Source: Alphaproteobacteria bacterium
Lineage (GTDB): Bacteria > Pseudomonadota > Alphaproteobacteria > Reyranellales > Reyranellaceae
Length of the DNA stretch: 64,000 nt
Assembly: GCA_017308235.1 (NCBI GenBank)
Contig: JAFKFL010000026.1
Location: 52,313-116,312, forward strand
Direction: 5' to 3'
In this document: piece by piece, positions 33,826 to 42,972 of the stretch
Layout: each line of letters begins with the position of its first letter
How positions within the stretch are numbered: the stretch's first letter is position 1
Position numbers and translations under genes: made by a program
The notes under the pieces: model-generated
Told to the model about the DNA's origin: nothing
Database searches by the model: none
Seen by the model: the letters and a program-made list of their open reading frames with translations, nothing else

Positions 33826-35130
33826 ATGTCCGATCCGACCAACAACTTTTCTTTCGATCTCGATCCCTACGACCGGCTGGCACAGATGTACGGCGTAGGG
33901 CTGTTCGACCTGCTGCCGCTTCCGCCAAGCTGGAGCAAATACGTAGGCGCCCAGTACGGGCCCGACCCGTCGCTGCTCTCAGCGCCGGTCTCCGACACGC
34001 CCGGTTTCGACAAATCGCCGATGTTCACTGGCGTGGGTACGACAACGCCGGGTTTCAGACCGCTGCCGATGGCCCAGATCGGGGATACGCCCGGCTTCCA
34101 CAAGTCGCCGGCCGTGCTGGAAGCGCAGGCCGCAGCCGATCCCCGGCCACCGGGCTTCTACAGGTCGCCTGCGTTCCTGGGAGCGGGTGCGATGACGCCG
34201 GGCGTCGATCCACACTTGCCCCCCACCATCGGTCCGCAGGCAATGCTGTTCGGAGGGCCTGGCTTGCCTCCTGCGCCGCCGCTATCCGCTGGTCCTACGC
34301 CGCTTCCGCGACTGGATCTGACTCCCGTCAGCTTTCCACCACCGCTGTCGCCGCCCGCAATGGGAACCAGCCCACCTGGCGCTCAACCTCCGCCCCGGCA
34401 GCCGGATAACTTTGCTGGCAATTACCTTAGGGCGACAGCTGGAGACGGCTTGCCGGAACAGCGAAACGCATCGGACAACGAACCCGATCTAAATATCGGA
34501 TACACACCAGCCGGCCTGAGGGCGCAGGGAGGTGAGTTCGCGAGGATCGCAGCTGATGCAGCCCAATATGGGCAGGTCATGGCGCGGCCCTATGTCAATT
34601 TCTATAACAACTCGATCGTCAAACCATTCTACACCGCTCTCGGCGCTCTCGCGAATAGTCCATTAGGCGATCCTGGCTTTTATGCTTCGCTTCAGGGAAT
34701 CGGCCCGTATGGAGTACCGGCAGCAACTGCGGGACAAGGGATCGCCCAAGGACTGCGCACGCTCGCCGATCTTGGACGAGCGGCGAAGGTCACAGAGCTA
34801 GAAAAAGCAACGGTTCCGCTGTTCCGTGCGATCGGTCAGAATGAACTAGGCAGTTTTTTGTCTGAAGGTGGCTATGCGGCCGCGCCGAGTCGGAGTGGAA
34901 AGTATTTTTCTTTCGATTTGTATGGGCCAACAGGAGCGATGAACTTCGCTGCTCATCCATTCAATGCCAACCTCGGAACCATGACGATGACACAAGTGAA
35001 TGTTCCGAAAAGTGTTCTGCTCAATGGTACTCGGTTCTTTGACCCAGGCGGAGCCGGTGCGTCCATCCATTTTGAGGACGAAATGCTACCCCTGATAAAC
35101 CAATTTGGCCCAAGAATTATTGGTCAGTAG
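33826..35130 (+). CDS. Pro-rich TPGFDK-repeat protein with C-terminal ART-like domain (locus 2)
   Basis: The 434-residue protein has an N-terminal region with repeats spaced 14-20 residues apart: TPGFDKS (58), TPGF (74), TPGFHKS (88), PPGFYRS (108), TPGV (124). A Pro-rich linker follows, then a region with little Pro. The C-terminal domain (about 328-434) begins VPLFRAIGQNELGSFL and has SGKYFSF and MTQVNVPKSVLL. This layout recalls ADP-ribosyltransferase-fold toxins that start with a conserved LYR/LFR Arg, here Arg334. The second half is visibly less GC-rich than the neighbours. The family link to the gene at 21814 rests on the repeats and shared leader. Confidence 0.65.
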   Translation: MSDPTNNFSFDLDPYDRLAQMYGVGLFDLLPLPPSWSKYVGAQYGPDPSLLSAPVSDTPGFDKSPMFTGVGTTTPGFRPLPMAQIGDTPGFHKSPAVLEAQAAADPRPPGFYRSPAFLGAGAMTPGVDPHLPPTIGPQAMLFGGPGLPPAPPLSAGPTPLPRLDLTPVSFPPPLSPPAMGTSPPGAQPPPRQPDNFAGNYLRATAGDGLPEQRNASDNEPDLNIGYTPAGLRAQGGEFARIAADAAQYGQVMARPYVNFYNNSIVKPFYTALGALANSPLGDPGFYASLQGIGPYGVPAATAGQGIAQGLRTLADLGRAAKVTELEKATVPLFRAIGQNELGSFLSEGGYAAAPSRSGKYFSFDLYGPTGAMNFAAHPFNANLGTMTMTQVNVPKSVLLNGTRFFDPGGAGASIHFEDEMLPLINQFGPRIIGQ

Positions 35131-35228
35131 TTTACGTTGATCGGCGGGAAAGTTTTCGAAGTCGAGTGCCTAGGGGTATTCATATAGCCCCATTGGCCTT
35201 TCCAAGCTTCTCCAATAGCTTGTGTACT

Positions 35229-35570
35229 ATGGATTTCATCACCTTATATCGACCGGTCGGACCACAAGAGCTTGAACTGATCGAAGGTTCAGGAAACAAG
35301 CGTTTCCCGCCGAGACTGCCGGAGCAACCGATCTTCTATCCGGTCATACAGGAAGCCTATGCCGTTCGGATTGCAAAGGAGTGGAATGTTCCAGCGAGCG
35401 GCTCAGGCTTCGTAACGCGCTTCAAAGTAGAAGCCAGCTATCTCGCTCAGTACGAGCCGCACGATGTCGGCGGAAGTGCGCACTCTGAATATTGGATTCC
35501 GGCGGAGCAGTTGGACGAGTTCAACAATCACATCGTCGGCCTCATCGAGGTTATCGCTAGATTTCCCTGA
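35229..35570 (+). CDS. Small putative immunity protein of toxin locus 2
   Basis: The 113-residue acidic protein starts MDFITLYRPVGPQELELIEGSG, then FPPRLPEQPIFYPV, AVRIAKEWN, VTRFKVEASYLAQYE and WIPAEQLDEFNNHIVG. I recall similar unnamed proteins beside polymorphic toxin genes. The opening LYRPVGPQEL resembles LFRAIGQNEL of the toxin domain just upstream, so it may share an ART-like fold as an inactive partner. The ATG at 35229 is 98 bases after the toxin stop. An immunity role is inferred from position. Confidence 0.6.
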   Translation: MDFITLYRPVGPQELELIEGSGNKRFPPRLPEQPIFYPVIQEAYAVRIAKEWNVPASGSGFVTRFKVEASYLAQYEPHDVGGSAHSEYWIPAEQLDEFNNHIVGLIEVIARFP

Positions 35571-35589
35571 GGCGTCGCAAGACTCCTAT

Positions 35590-36516
35590 CTAGTCGGCCT
35601 GGCCGGCCAACAACCCGATGGTCTCGATCACGCCTGTCGCGTCGGCGATGCCTTTGCCGGCGATGTCGAAGGCGCAGCCGTGGGCGACCGAGGCGAACAC
35701 GATTGGCGTGCCGATCGTGAGTGCGGAGGCGCGCAGCGGCGAGAGGAGCTTGATCGGGATATGGCCCTGATCGTGGAACATGGCGAGATAGATGTCGTGG
35801 CGGCGCTGGCTCAGCATCAGGTCGGCGCCGATCGGGCCATCGACGGCGATGCCTCGCGCGCGCAGCGCCGCGGCGGCGGGTTTGGTGATGCGTTCGTCTT
35901 CATCACCGAACAGGCCGTCCTCGCCGGCGTGTGGGTTGATGCCGAACAGGCCGAGCTTCGGGTTGGCGATGCCGAGCCTGCACGCGGTCGCGAGGGCGGC
36001 GTCGGCGAGGGCGATCACGAGCTCGGGTGAGAGGCGGGCGAGAGCGGCTCCGACCGACTCGTGCAAGGTCGCGTGCGCGATGCGCAGGCCTTGGGCCGCC
36101 AGCATCATGAAGGCGCGCTCGCGCGGCGTTCCCGTCAGGTCGGCGACCAGGCCGGGGTAGCCGCTGAAAGCAATGCCGGCGCGATTGACGGCGGTCTCGG
36201 AATGCGGGCAGCCGATCACAGCGTCGACCTTGCCGTCGAGCGCGAGCTTCACCGCCGCAGCGGCATAGGCGACAGTCGCCTTGCCGGCGCGCGGATCGAG
36301 CGTGCCCGGCGCGTAGCCTGTGGGATCGAGCGCTGGCGCGTCGACGAAAGCGGGCGTCGCGGCGAGGCCCAAGCGGTGCGCGACGTCCTCGATCACGAAG
36401 CCATCACCCACCAGCAGCGGCTGGATCCTGGCGTCGCCGGCAAATCGCTGCGCCGCCTTGACCGCGATCTCCGGACCGATGCCGTTGGGATCGCCCAAAG
36501 CGATGGCAATGCGCAT
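35590..36516 (-). CDS. PdxA-family dehydrogenase (TphB/PdxA2-like)
   Basis: The 308-residue enzyme belongs to the 4-hydroxythreonine-4-phosphate dehydrogenase family: GDPNGIGPEIAVKA at the N terminus, GINPHAGEDGLFG, and metal-binding AMFHDQGHIPIK. In the C-terminal block SVAHGCAFDIAGKG, Ala replaces the Asp of the usual SVDHG. It is last in an operon with Rieske oxygenase genes, as TphB (diol dehydrogenase of terephthalate breakdown) is. A catabolic cis-diol or phospho-sugar-acid dehydrogenase is therefore more likely than vitamin B6 synthesis. Confidence 0.85.
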   Translation of the reverse strand: MRIAIALGDPNGIGPEIAVKAAQRFAGDARIQPLLVGDGFVIEDVAHRLGLAATPAFVDAPALDPTGYAPGTLDPRAGKATVAYAAAAVKLALDGKVDAVIGCPHSETAVNRAGIAFSGYPGLVADLTGTPRERAFMMLAAQGLRIAHATLHESVGAALARLSPELVIALADAALATACRLGIANPKLGLFGINPHAGEDGLFGDEDERITKPAAAALRARGIAVDGPIGADLMLSQRRHDIYLAMFHDQGHIPIKLLSPLRASALTIGTPIVFASVAHGCAFDIAGKGIADATGVIETIGLLAGQAD

Positions 36517-36519
36517 GGC

Positions 36520-36987
36520 CTAGAACGGGATCGCCACGAGGGTGTCGAAGCGGCTGCCGTCGCAGACCACGATGCGCTCGACGAAGCGCAGGTGGCCGTC
36601 GCCGTTGGCCTTGACCTTGTCGCGATAGCAGCCGGTCGCGAACACCTCCATCCTGCCGTCGCGCATGATGCGCACGATCAGGAACGGCGTCTCGACTTCG
36701 GCCGCACCGCCGTCACTGGTGCCCAGGACCGTGGGCAGGCCGACGATGTGGCGATAGCGCTGGCGCTCGTAGATATTGGCCTGGCGCAGCGCCGAGATGC
36801 GGTCCTGCAACATGGCGCGCGAATCGGCGTAGATCAGCCCGGCCTCGAGGCCCTTGGCGACGTTCTCGGCCGTCGTCACCTTATATAGGCAGGACTCGAG
36901 GAAGAAGCCGGGCCAGTCCTCGTACTGCTCGTTGTCGATCGCGCGGGCATAGGCCGCGTTCAATTCGACGAGACGCGTGAGGTCCAT
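36520..36987 (-). CDS. Ring-hydroxylating oxygenase beta subunit
   Basis: The 155-residue protein has the SnoaL/NTF2-like fold of oxygenase small subunits: AYARAIDNEQYEDWPGFFLESCLYKV, YADSRAMLQDRISALRQANIYERQRYRHIVG, and a C-terminal RIVVCDGSRFDTLVAIPF. It would form the alpha3-beta3 oxygenase with the gene just upstream, which ends four bases before its start. It resembles TphA3 in length and position. Confidence 0.88.
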   Translation of the reverse strand: MDLTRLVELNAAYARAIDNEQYEDWPGFFLESCLYKVTTAENVAKGLEAGLIYADSRAMLQDRISALRQANIYERQRYRHIVGLPTVLGTSDGGAAEVETPFLIVRIMRDGRMEVFATGCYRDKVKANGDGHLRFVERIVVCDGSRFDTLVAIPF

Positions 36988-36991
36988 CGGC

Positions 36992-38245
36992 TCAGTAGCC
37001 CATATGCTGGCGGTAGGCCTTCCAGAAGCCGCGCACCGAGGCCTCGGTGGCGCGTGTCGCCTGGCTCTCGGTGGTGGGGCCGCCCATCTCGATCGCCGAG
37101 ACCTGGTCGCCGGCCGCGGCGATGCCGCGCTGCACGAAGCCACCAACGCAGCCGTCTTCCATGGAGACAAAGCCCGCGGGACCGACGAGGTTCTGCTGCC
37201 GGAGCCGCCGCTGAGTCATCTCGGGTGGATCGTCGGCGAAGCCGAAGTAGGTCCATTTCAGATCCATCGCATCGACCCCGCGCGGCACCACCTGGCGCAC
37301 GGCGAGGCAATTGTGGATCTGCTGCAGGATGAAGCTCGGGAACACCGACAGGATCTGGAGCTGGATGCCGTCCTTGAATTCGTCGACCGTGTCGAGGAGG
37401 CGTGGATCGGCGAGCTTGTAGTCCTGCTTCTCGGTGCGGATGCCCTGGTCGCGATAGGCCGTGCTCTGTGCGTCGCTGGCCTTGTTGTCGATGGTGTAGC
37501 TCGAATGGCTGCCACCATCGGGGCTCACCAGAACGCCGCCGCCCTGGGTCAGCCGCGTGATGCGGAAGGTGCCGAAGAAGAGGTGCAGCAGGCTCGCGTG
37601 ATAGGTGTCCTTCACGTTCTCGACGTAGAGCTTCCAGTTGTTGGGCAGCGCCTGGGTGAAGCGGCCCATGACCTTGATCGGCCGGTTGAGTACGCGGCGG
37701 ATGCGGCCCAGCACCTCGGCGCCGATGAAGTCCTCGATCGGCGGCGTGTCGGGCGACAGCGTCGCGAAGACGAGGCCGCAGAGCGTCGTGGTGCGCAGCT
37801 TCCTTGGCGCGAAGGTCTCGCGCTTGAAATCCTTCGGCATGCCACCCACGCCATTGATGCCGCGCTCGAAGGCGATGCCGCGCAGATTGCCGCAGAGATC
37901 GTAACTCCAGGCGTGGTAGATGCACTTGAAGTTGTTCTCGACGTTGCCTGCGTCATCGAAGGCGATCAGGGCGCCGCGATGGGCACAGCGATTCTCGAAG
38001 CAGTTGATCGCACCGTCCGCGTCGCGCACCACGATCACTGGCAGGGCGCCGACAAAGTTGGTGCGGTAGTCGCCTTTGTTCGGGATCTCGGCCTCAAGGC
38101 AGACGAAGTGCCAGCTGGCGCCCTCGAACAGGCGATTGAGCTCGCGCTTATAATTGTCCTCGTCCTGGTAGACCCAGTAGGGCACGCGGGTGACGGAATT
38201 CTCGGGCCACGGGTTGGTGGTGCGGGAGTCATGCGCGATGTCCAT
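36992..38245 (-). CDS. Rieske ring-hydroxylating oxygenase alpha subunit (TphA2-like)
   Basis: The 417-residue catalytic subunit has the Rieske [2Fe-2S] ligands Cys87-x-His89 and Cys108-x2-His111 (CAHRG, CIYHAWSY). The mononuclear iron site has Asp213, His216 and His221 in VKDTYHASLLHLFF. The sequence pattern recalls terephthalate 1,2-dioxygenase TphA2 (VPYWVYQDEDNY, FENRCAHRGALIAF, RGFWKAYRQHMG), though this is from memory and not an alignment. It would dihydroxylate an aromatic acid using electrons from a reductase that is not in the window. GGAGGA precedes the start. Confidence 0.88.
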   Translation of the reverse strand: MDIAHDSRTTNPWPENSVTRVPYWVYQDEDNYKRELNRLFEGASWHFVCLEAEIPNKGDYRTNFVGALPVIVVRDADGAINCFENRCAHRGALIAFDDAGNVENNFKCIYHAWSYDLCGNLRGIAFERGINGVGGMPKDFKRETFAPRKLRTTTLCGLVFATLSPDTPPIEDFIGAEVLGRIRRVLNRPIKVMGRFTQALPNNWKLYVENVKDTYHASLLHLFFGTFRITRLTQGGGVLVSPDGGSHSSYTIDNKASDAQSTAYRDQGIRTEKQDYKLADPRLLDTVDEFKDGIQLQILSVFPSFILQQIHNCLAVRQVVPRGVDAMDLKWTYFGFADDPPEMTQRRLRQQNLVGPAGFVSMEDGCVGGFVQRGIAAAGDQVSAIEMGGPTTESQATRATEASVRGFWKAYRQHMGY

Positions 38246-38254
38246 GCGTTCCTC

Positions 38255-39229
38255 CTACTCGAGCTTTACGTTGGCAGCGTCGATGACGGCGCGCCAGCGC
38301 GCTTCTTCATCCTTGATGAAGGCGGCGGTTTCTTTGGTCGATCCGCCTTTGGGTTCCGCGCCTTGTTCAAGGAACTTGGCGCGCACGTCAGCAAGCTGCA
38401 ACGCGGCCGCCGTGTCGGCATTGATCTTCTGCGCGAGGGCGTCGGGCGTGCCGGGTGGTGCGGCGATCGCGAACCAGGCGCTGGCGATCAGGTCAGGCAA
38501 CCCGATCTCGGCGGCATCGGGAACATCGGGCGCAACGGGGCTGCGGTTGCGCGCGGCGAGGCCCAGGAACTTCACCTGGCCGGTCTTCTGGAAGCGCAGG
38601 GCGGCGGCGATGTTGCCGATGAAGATATCGACGCGGCCGGCCACGATATCGACCAGCGCCGGCCCTTCGCCCTTGTAAGGCACATGCACCATCTCGACGC
38701 CGGTCATGTGCATGAACATCTCGGCGGAGAGATGCGAGGTCGAGCCGTTGCCCTGGCTCGCAAAGGTGAGCTTGCCGGGATTGGCCTTCGTCTGGGCGAC
38801 CAGCTCCTGTGCCGAGTTGGCCGGCAGGTCTTTGCGCGCGGTGATGACGTTGGGCACGATCGCGAGGACCGTGATGGGCGTGAACTTCGCCCAGTCGTAG
38901 GGGATCGACTTGTAGAGGTTGTGGTTGATCGAGAGCGGCCCCGGCGGGCTGCAGAGCAGCGTGTAGCCATCGGGCTCGGCGTGGAAGGCGATCTCGGCGC
39001 CGACATTGCCGCCGGCGCCCGGTCGGTTGTCGACGATCACCGGCTGGTGCCAGGCACCCGAAAGCTTTTCGCCGACGATGCGGCAGAGCGCGTCGGCCGA
39101 GCCGCCGCCGGGGAAGGGGACGATGAGGCGCACCGGCTTCTGCGGCCACGGCGCATCGGCGAGAGCCGGCGCCATCGCCGTCGCCAGCAGGCAAAGCGCC
39201 ACCAATGCCGCGCGCAACACAGCCATCAT
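38255..39229 (-). CDS. TTT-system solute-binding receptor (Bug family), second copy (TphC-like position)
   Basis: The 324-residue periplasmic binding protein has a signal peptide ending near PALA (about residue 24). The Bug core follows: KPVRLIVPFPGGGSADAL, VDNRPGAGGNVGAEIAF, PDGYTLL and HVPYKGEGPALVDIVAGRVD. As first gene of the oxygenase operon it probably captures the aromatic acid for a TTT permease, as TphC does for terephthalate. The start may be either of two adjacent ATGs. It is divergent from putA. Confidence 0.9.
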   Translation of the reverse strand: MMAVLRAALVALCLLATAMAPALADAPWPQKPVRLIVPFPGGGSADALCRIVGEKLSGAWHQPVIVDNRPGAGGNVGAEIAFHAEPDGYTLLCSPPGPLSINHNLYKSIPYDWAKFTPITVLAIVPNVITARKDLPANSAQELVAQTKANPGKLTFASQGNGSTSHLSAEMFMHMTGVEMVHVPYKGEGPALVDIVAGRVDIFIGNIAAALRFQKTGQVKFLGLAARNRSPVAPDVPDAAEIGLPDLIASAWFAIAAPPGTPDALAQKINADTAAALQLADVRAKFLEQGAEPKGGSTKETAAFIKDEEARWRAVIDAANVKLE

Positions 39230-39291
39230 CGACCTTCCATCCCACGATGCTTGCTTTGACGACTATGTTAGCCCATCTGGGATCGAGCACC

Positions 39292-42200
39292 ATGTCTCTG
39301 CCGCCGTTTCACGCTTTCGCGAAGTCGGTCCAACCGCAAAATCCGCTGCGCGAGGCGATCACCTCGGCCTACCGGCGGCCGGAACCGGAGTGCCTGCCGC
39401 CGCTGATCGCGGCCGCGAGCCTGCCGGCGGAAACCATGCCGGCGGCCACATCGCTCGCGCGGTCACTGGTGGCCGTATTGCGCGGCAAGGCGCGGCGCGG
39501 CGGCGTCGAGGGACTGATCCACGAGTATGCGCTGTCGAGCCAGGAAGGCGTGGCGCTGATGTGCCTCGCCGAGGCGCTGCTGCGCATTCCCGATGACGCC
39601 ACGCGCGATGCATTGATCCGCGACAAGATCGCGGGCGGTGACTGGGAGGCGCATCTCGGCCACAGCCCGTCGCTGTTCGTGAACGCCGCGACCTGGGGCC
39701 TGATGCTGACCGGCCGGCTCGCGTCGACGCACAGCGAGCGCGGGCTCTCGGCGGCGGTTGGCCGCCTGATCGCGCGCGGTGGCGAGCCCTTGATCAGGAG
39801 CGCCGTCAATACAGCCATGCGCCTGATGGGCGAGCAGTTCGTGGCAGGCCAGACCATCGGCGAGGCGCTGGAGCGTGGCCAGACGTGGGAGGCGCGAGGC
39901 TTCCGCTACTCCTACGACATGCTGGGCGAGGCCGCGGTCACCGACGCGCAGGCCAGGCGATATTTCGAGGACTACCGGCAGGCGATCGACGCGATCGGTG
40001 TCGCCGGCGCCGGCCGCGGTCCCTACGACGGGCCGGGCATCTCGGTGAAGCTTTCGGCGCTGCATGCGCGCTACAGCCGGGCGCAGATCGAGCGCGTGCA
40101 GGCCGAACTCTATCCGCGGCTGAAGGCGCTCGCGGTGCAGGCGCGCGCCCTCGATATCGGCATCAACATCGATGCCGAGGAAGCCGATCGGCTGGAGATC
40201 TCGCTCGATCTTCTCGAACGCCTCTGCTTCGAACCCGAGCTCGCGGGCTGGAACGGCATCGGCTTCGTGGTTCAGGCCTATCAGAAGCGTTGCCCCTTCG
40301 TGATCGACTGGCTGGTCGACCTCGCACGCCGCAGCGGTCATCGATTGATGGTGCGGCTGGTCAAGGGTGCGTATTGGGACGGCGAGATCAAGCGCGCGCA
40401 GCTCGACGGACTGGACGGCTTCCCGGTGTTCACGCGCAAGATGCACACCGACGTTTCCTACCTGGCGTGCGCGCGCAAGCTGCTGGCCGCATCAGATGCA
40501 GTCTATCCGCAGTTCGCTACCCACAACGCATTGACCCTCGCCACGATCCACGCCATGGCCGGTCCTGACTACCGGCCGGGGCAATACGAGTTCCAGTGCC
40601 TGCACGGCATGGGCGAGAGCCTGTACGAGGAGGTGGTGGGCAGCGAGAAGCTCGACCGTCCGTGCCGCATCTACGCGCCGGTCGGCACGCACGAGACGCT
40701 GCTCGCCTATCTCGTGCGCCGGCTCCTGGAGAACGGCGCCAACACCTCGTTCGTGAACCAGATCGCCGATCTCGATATCTCCACAGATTCGTTGTTAGCC
40801 GATCCGGTCGAGCGGGCGCGGACCCTGATCCCTGTCGGCGCACCGCACGAGCGCATCTTCCTGCCGCGCGATCTCTTCACGCCGACGCGCCTCAATTCGA
40901 AGGGGCTCGATCTTACCAACGAACAGCGGTTGGCGGAGCTTGCAAAGGTGGTGACAGCGAGCGCCCATGAGCCTTGGCATGCGGCGCCGCATCTCGGTGA
41001 TGGCCTGCGCGAGGGGCCGGCGCGCGAGGTGCGCAATCCGGCCGATCTCGATGACGTCGTCGGTACGGTGAGCGAGGCGACACCGGAGCTGGTCGATGCC
41101 GCCTGCGCGCGGGCCGTTGTCTGGCAGGCAACACCTGAGGCGAGGGCGGCCTGCCTCGAGCGCGTGGCGGACCGGCTGGAGGCGCGCATGGCGACGCTGA
41201 TCGGCCTGATCGTGCGCGAGGCCGGCAAGACTTTCGCCAATGCGGTCGGCGAAGTGCGCGAGGCGGTCGACTTCCTGCGCTACTACGCGAGCGAGACGCG
41301 CGGCTTCGCTAACGAGACGCACAGGCCGTTGGGACTCGTGGCCTGCATCAGCCCGTGGAACTTCCCGCTATCGATCTTCACCGGCCAGATCGCGGGCGCG
41401 CTGGCGGCGGGCAACGCGGTGATCGCCAAGCCCGCGGAGGAGACACCGCTGATCGCGGCGCAGATGGTGAAGCTCTTCCTGGGCGGCGGCCTGCCGCCTG
41501 GCGTGCTGCAGCTCGTGCTCGGCGACGGAGCGATCGGTGCGCGACTGGTCGCCAATCCCGCTGTCGCGGGCGTCGTGTTCACCGGCTCGACCGAGGCCGC
41601 GCGGTCAATCAACCGGACACTCGCCAAGCGACTCGGCCGCGACGGCAAGCCGATCCCGCTGATCGCCGAGACCGGCGGACAGAATGCGCTGGTGGCCGAT
41701 TCCTCGGCGCTCGCCGAACAACTCGTAGGCGATGCGATCGTGTCGGCCTTCGATTCGGCGGGCCAGCGTTGCTCGGCACTGCGCGTCCTTTGCCTGCAGG
41801 ACGATATCGCCGACCGCGTGCTCGCCATGCTCAAGGGTGCGATGGACGAGCTTCTGGTCGGCAATCCGGATCAACTCTCGACCGATGTCGGACCGGTGAT
41901 CTCGCCAGAGGCGCAGAAGCGCCTGCTCGATCACATCGAGCACATGCGCAAACGTGGACACGCGATCTATCAGCCGTCGCTGCCGCAAGAGACGCGGGCC
42001 GGATTGTTCGTGCCGCCGACGTTGATCGAGATCAAGGCGGTCGCTGATCTGCCGGGCGAGGTATTCGGGCCGGTTCTGCATGTGCTGCGCTATTCGCGCG
42101 GGCGCCTCGAGTCAGTGATCCGCGAAGTCAATCGCACGGGCTTCGGGCTCACCTTCGGCGTCCACAGCCGCATCGACGAGACGGTGGCGCGGGCGACCGA

Positions 42201-42723
42201 GGCGAGCGCCGCCGGCAACCAGTACGTCAACCGCAACCTGATCGGCGCCGTGGTCGGCGTGCAGCCGTTCGGCGGTCACGGCCTCTCGGGCACGGGGCCG
42301 AAGGCGGGCGGGCCTCTCTACCTCCTGCGGCTCCTGTCGCAGCGACCGATCTCGGTGGTCGATGCATCGGAACGCGAATTGATCGGCCCGGTGGGTGAGC
42401 GCAACAGCTATCGCCTGCGGCCCAAGGGGTCGATCCTCTGTGTCGCCCACGATCCGGCCGACCTGCAAGCCCAGGTCGAGGCTGTCCGGGCGACCGGCAA
42501 TCGCGCGACCATGGAGATCGACGACCCACATCTTTCGGTTGCGCTGTTTGCCGGCGAGCCGGCAGAACTCGGGACGCTCCAGCAGAAACTGGCCGAGCGC
42601 GAGGGCCCGATCGTGCCCATCTATTGCGCACCCTATCCGATCGATCTGCTGTTCGACGAGGTCGCGCTCAGCGTCAACACGGCCGCCGCCGGCGGCAATG
42701 CCAGCCTGATGGCCATCGGATAG
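39292..42723 (+). CDS. putA: Bifunctional proline dehydrogenase / glutamate-semialdehyde dehydrogenase PutA
   Basis: The 1143-residue enzyme oxidises proline to glutamate. The FAD-dependent proline dehydrogenase part has GPGISVKLSALHARY, RLVKGAYWDGEIK and YAPVGTHETLLAYLVRRLLENG. The aldehyde dehydrogenase part has CISPWNFPLSIFTGQIAGALAAGN, Glu in AETGGQN and the catalytic Cys in GQRCSALR. There is no N-terminal ribbon-helix-helix domain, so it cannot repress its own gene. A C-terminal extension after about residue 1000 fits type B PutAs such as that of Rhodobacter. It is peripherally membrane-bound by family. Confidence 0.96.
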   Translation: MSLPPFHAFAKSVQPQNPLREAITSAYRRPEPECLPPLIAAASLPAETMPAATSLARSLVAVLRGKARRGGVEGLIHEYALSSQEGVALMCLAEALLRIPDDATRDALIRDKIAGGDWEAHLGHSPSLFVNAATWGLMLTGRLASTHSERGLSAAVGRLIARGGEPLIRSAVNTAMRLMGEQFVAGQTIGEALERGQTWEARGFRYSYDMLGEAAVTDAQARRYFEDYRQAIDAIGVAGAGRGPYDGPGISVKLSALHARYSRAQIERVQAELYPRLKALAVQARALDIGINIDAEEADRLEISLDLLERLCFEPELAGWNGIGFVVQAYQKRCPFVIDWLVDLARRSGHRLMVRLVKGAYWDGEIKRAQLDGLDGFPVFTRKMHTDVSYLACARKLLAASDAVYPQFATHNALTLATIHAMAGPDYRPGQYEFQCLHGMGESLYEEVVGSEKLDRPCRIYAPVGTHETLLAYLVRRLLENGANTSFVNQIADLDISTDSLLADPVERARTLIPVGAPHERIFLPRDLFTPTRLNSKGLDLTNEQRLAELAKVVTASAHEPWHAAPHLGDGLREGPAREVRNPADLDDVVGTVSEATPELVDAACARAVVWQATPEARAACLERVADRLEARMATLIGLIVREAGKTFANAVGEVREAVDFLRYYASETRGFANETHRPLGLVACISPWNFPLSIFTGQIAGALAAGNAVIAKPAEETPLIAAQMVKLFLGGGLPPGVLQLVLGDGAIGARLVANPAVAGVVFTGSTEAARSINRTLAKRLGRDGKPIPLIAETGGQNALVADSSALAEQLVGDAIVSAFDSAGQRCSALRVLCLQDDIADRVLAMLKGAMDELLVGNPDQLSTDVGPVISPEAQKRLLDHIEHMRKRGHAIYQPSLPQETRAGLFVPPTLIEIKAVADLPGEVFGPVLHVLRYSRGRLESVIREVNRTGFGLTFGVHSRIDETVARATEASAAGNQYVNRNLIGAVVGVQPFGGHGLSGTGPKAGGPLYLLRLLSQRPISVVDASERELIGPVGERNSYRLRPKGSILCVAHDPADLQAQVEAVRATGNRATMEIDDPHLSVALFAGEPAELGTLQQKLAEREGPIVPIYCAPYPIDLLFDEVALSVNTAAAGGNASLMAIG

Positions 42724-42972
42724 GCCTTGGTCGTCTTCAGCGCCGAAAGCCTAGCAGTAATAAAGAGTTACCCCTCGCGGCTGCGATGTCACGGCACTGC
42801 AACGCCCGACGTCGATAGATACAGGGTTTTAGACTTCGCAAGCCGGGTCATGCCGTCGGACACGAAACAGCCGTAACGCGTTTCCTCTTGGTTCACGTGG
42901 GCCCGGCTTGGTAATCTTGGTTGTGGAGAAGTGCTGCAGGGGGCATATGCGGCTTCTCTAGGGGGAGATAGC
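42724..42972. other. Intergenic region before the phosphorylation module
   Basis: These 249 bases hold no convincing gene. They should contain the promoter for the FHA-protease operon; ttgtgg (17 bases) catatg just before the gene is a weak -35/-10 candidate. A GGGGGAG ribosome-binding site ends the region. Confidence 0.3.

Noticed and set aside
35590..36516. Calling the PdxA homologue the pyridoxine biosynthesis enzyme
   Set aside because: It lies in an aromatic oxygenase operon and differs in the SVDHG block; a catabolic role is more likely.
36977..39259. A 760-codon forward frame across the Rieske operon
   Set aside because: The reverse strand holds three clear genes with active-site motifs; the forward frame spans their boundaries and has no domain.
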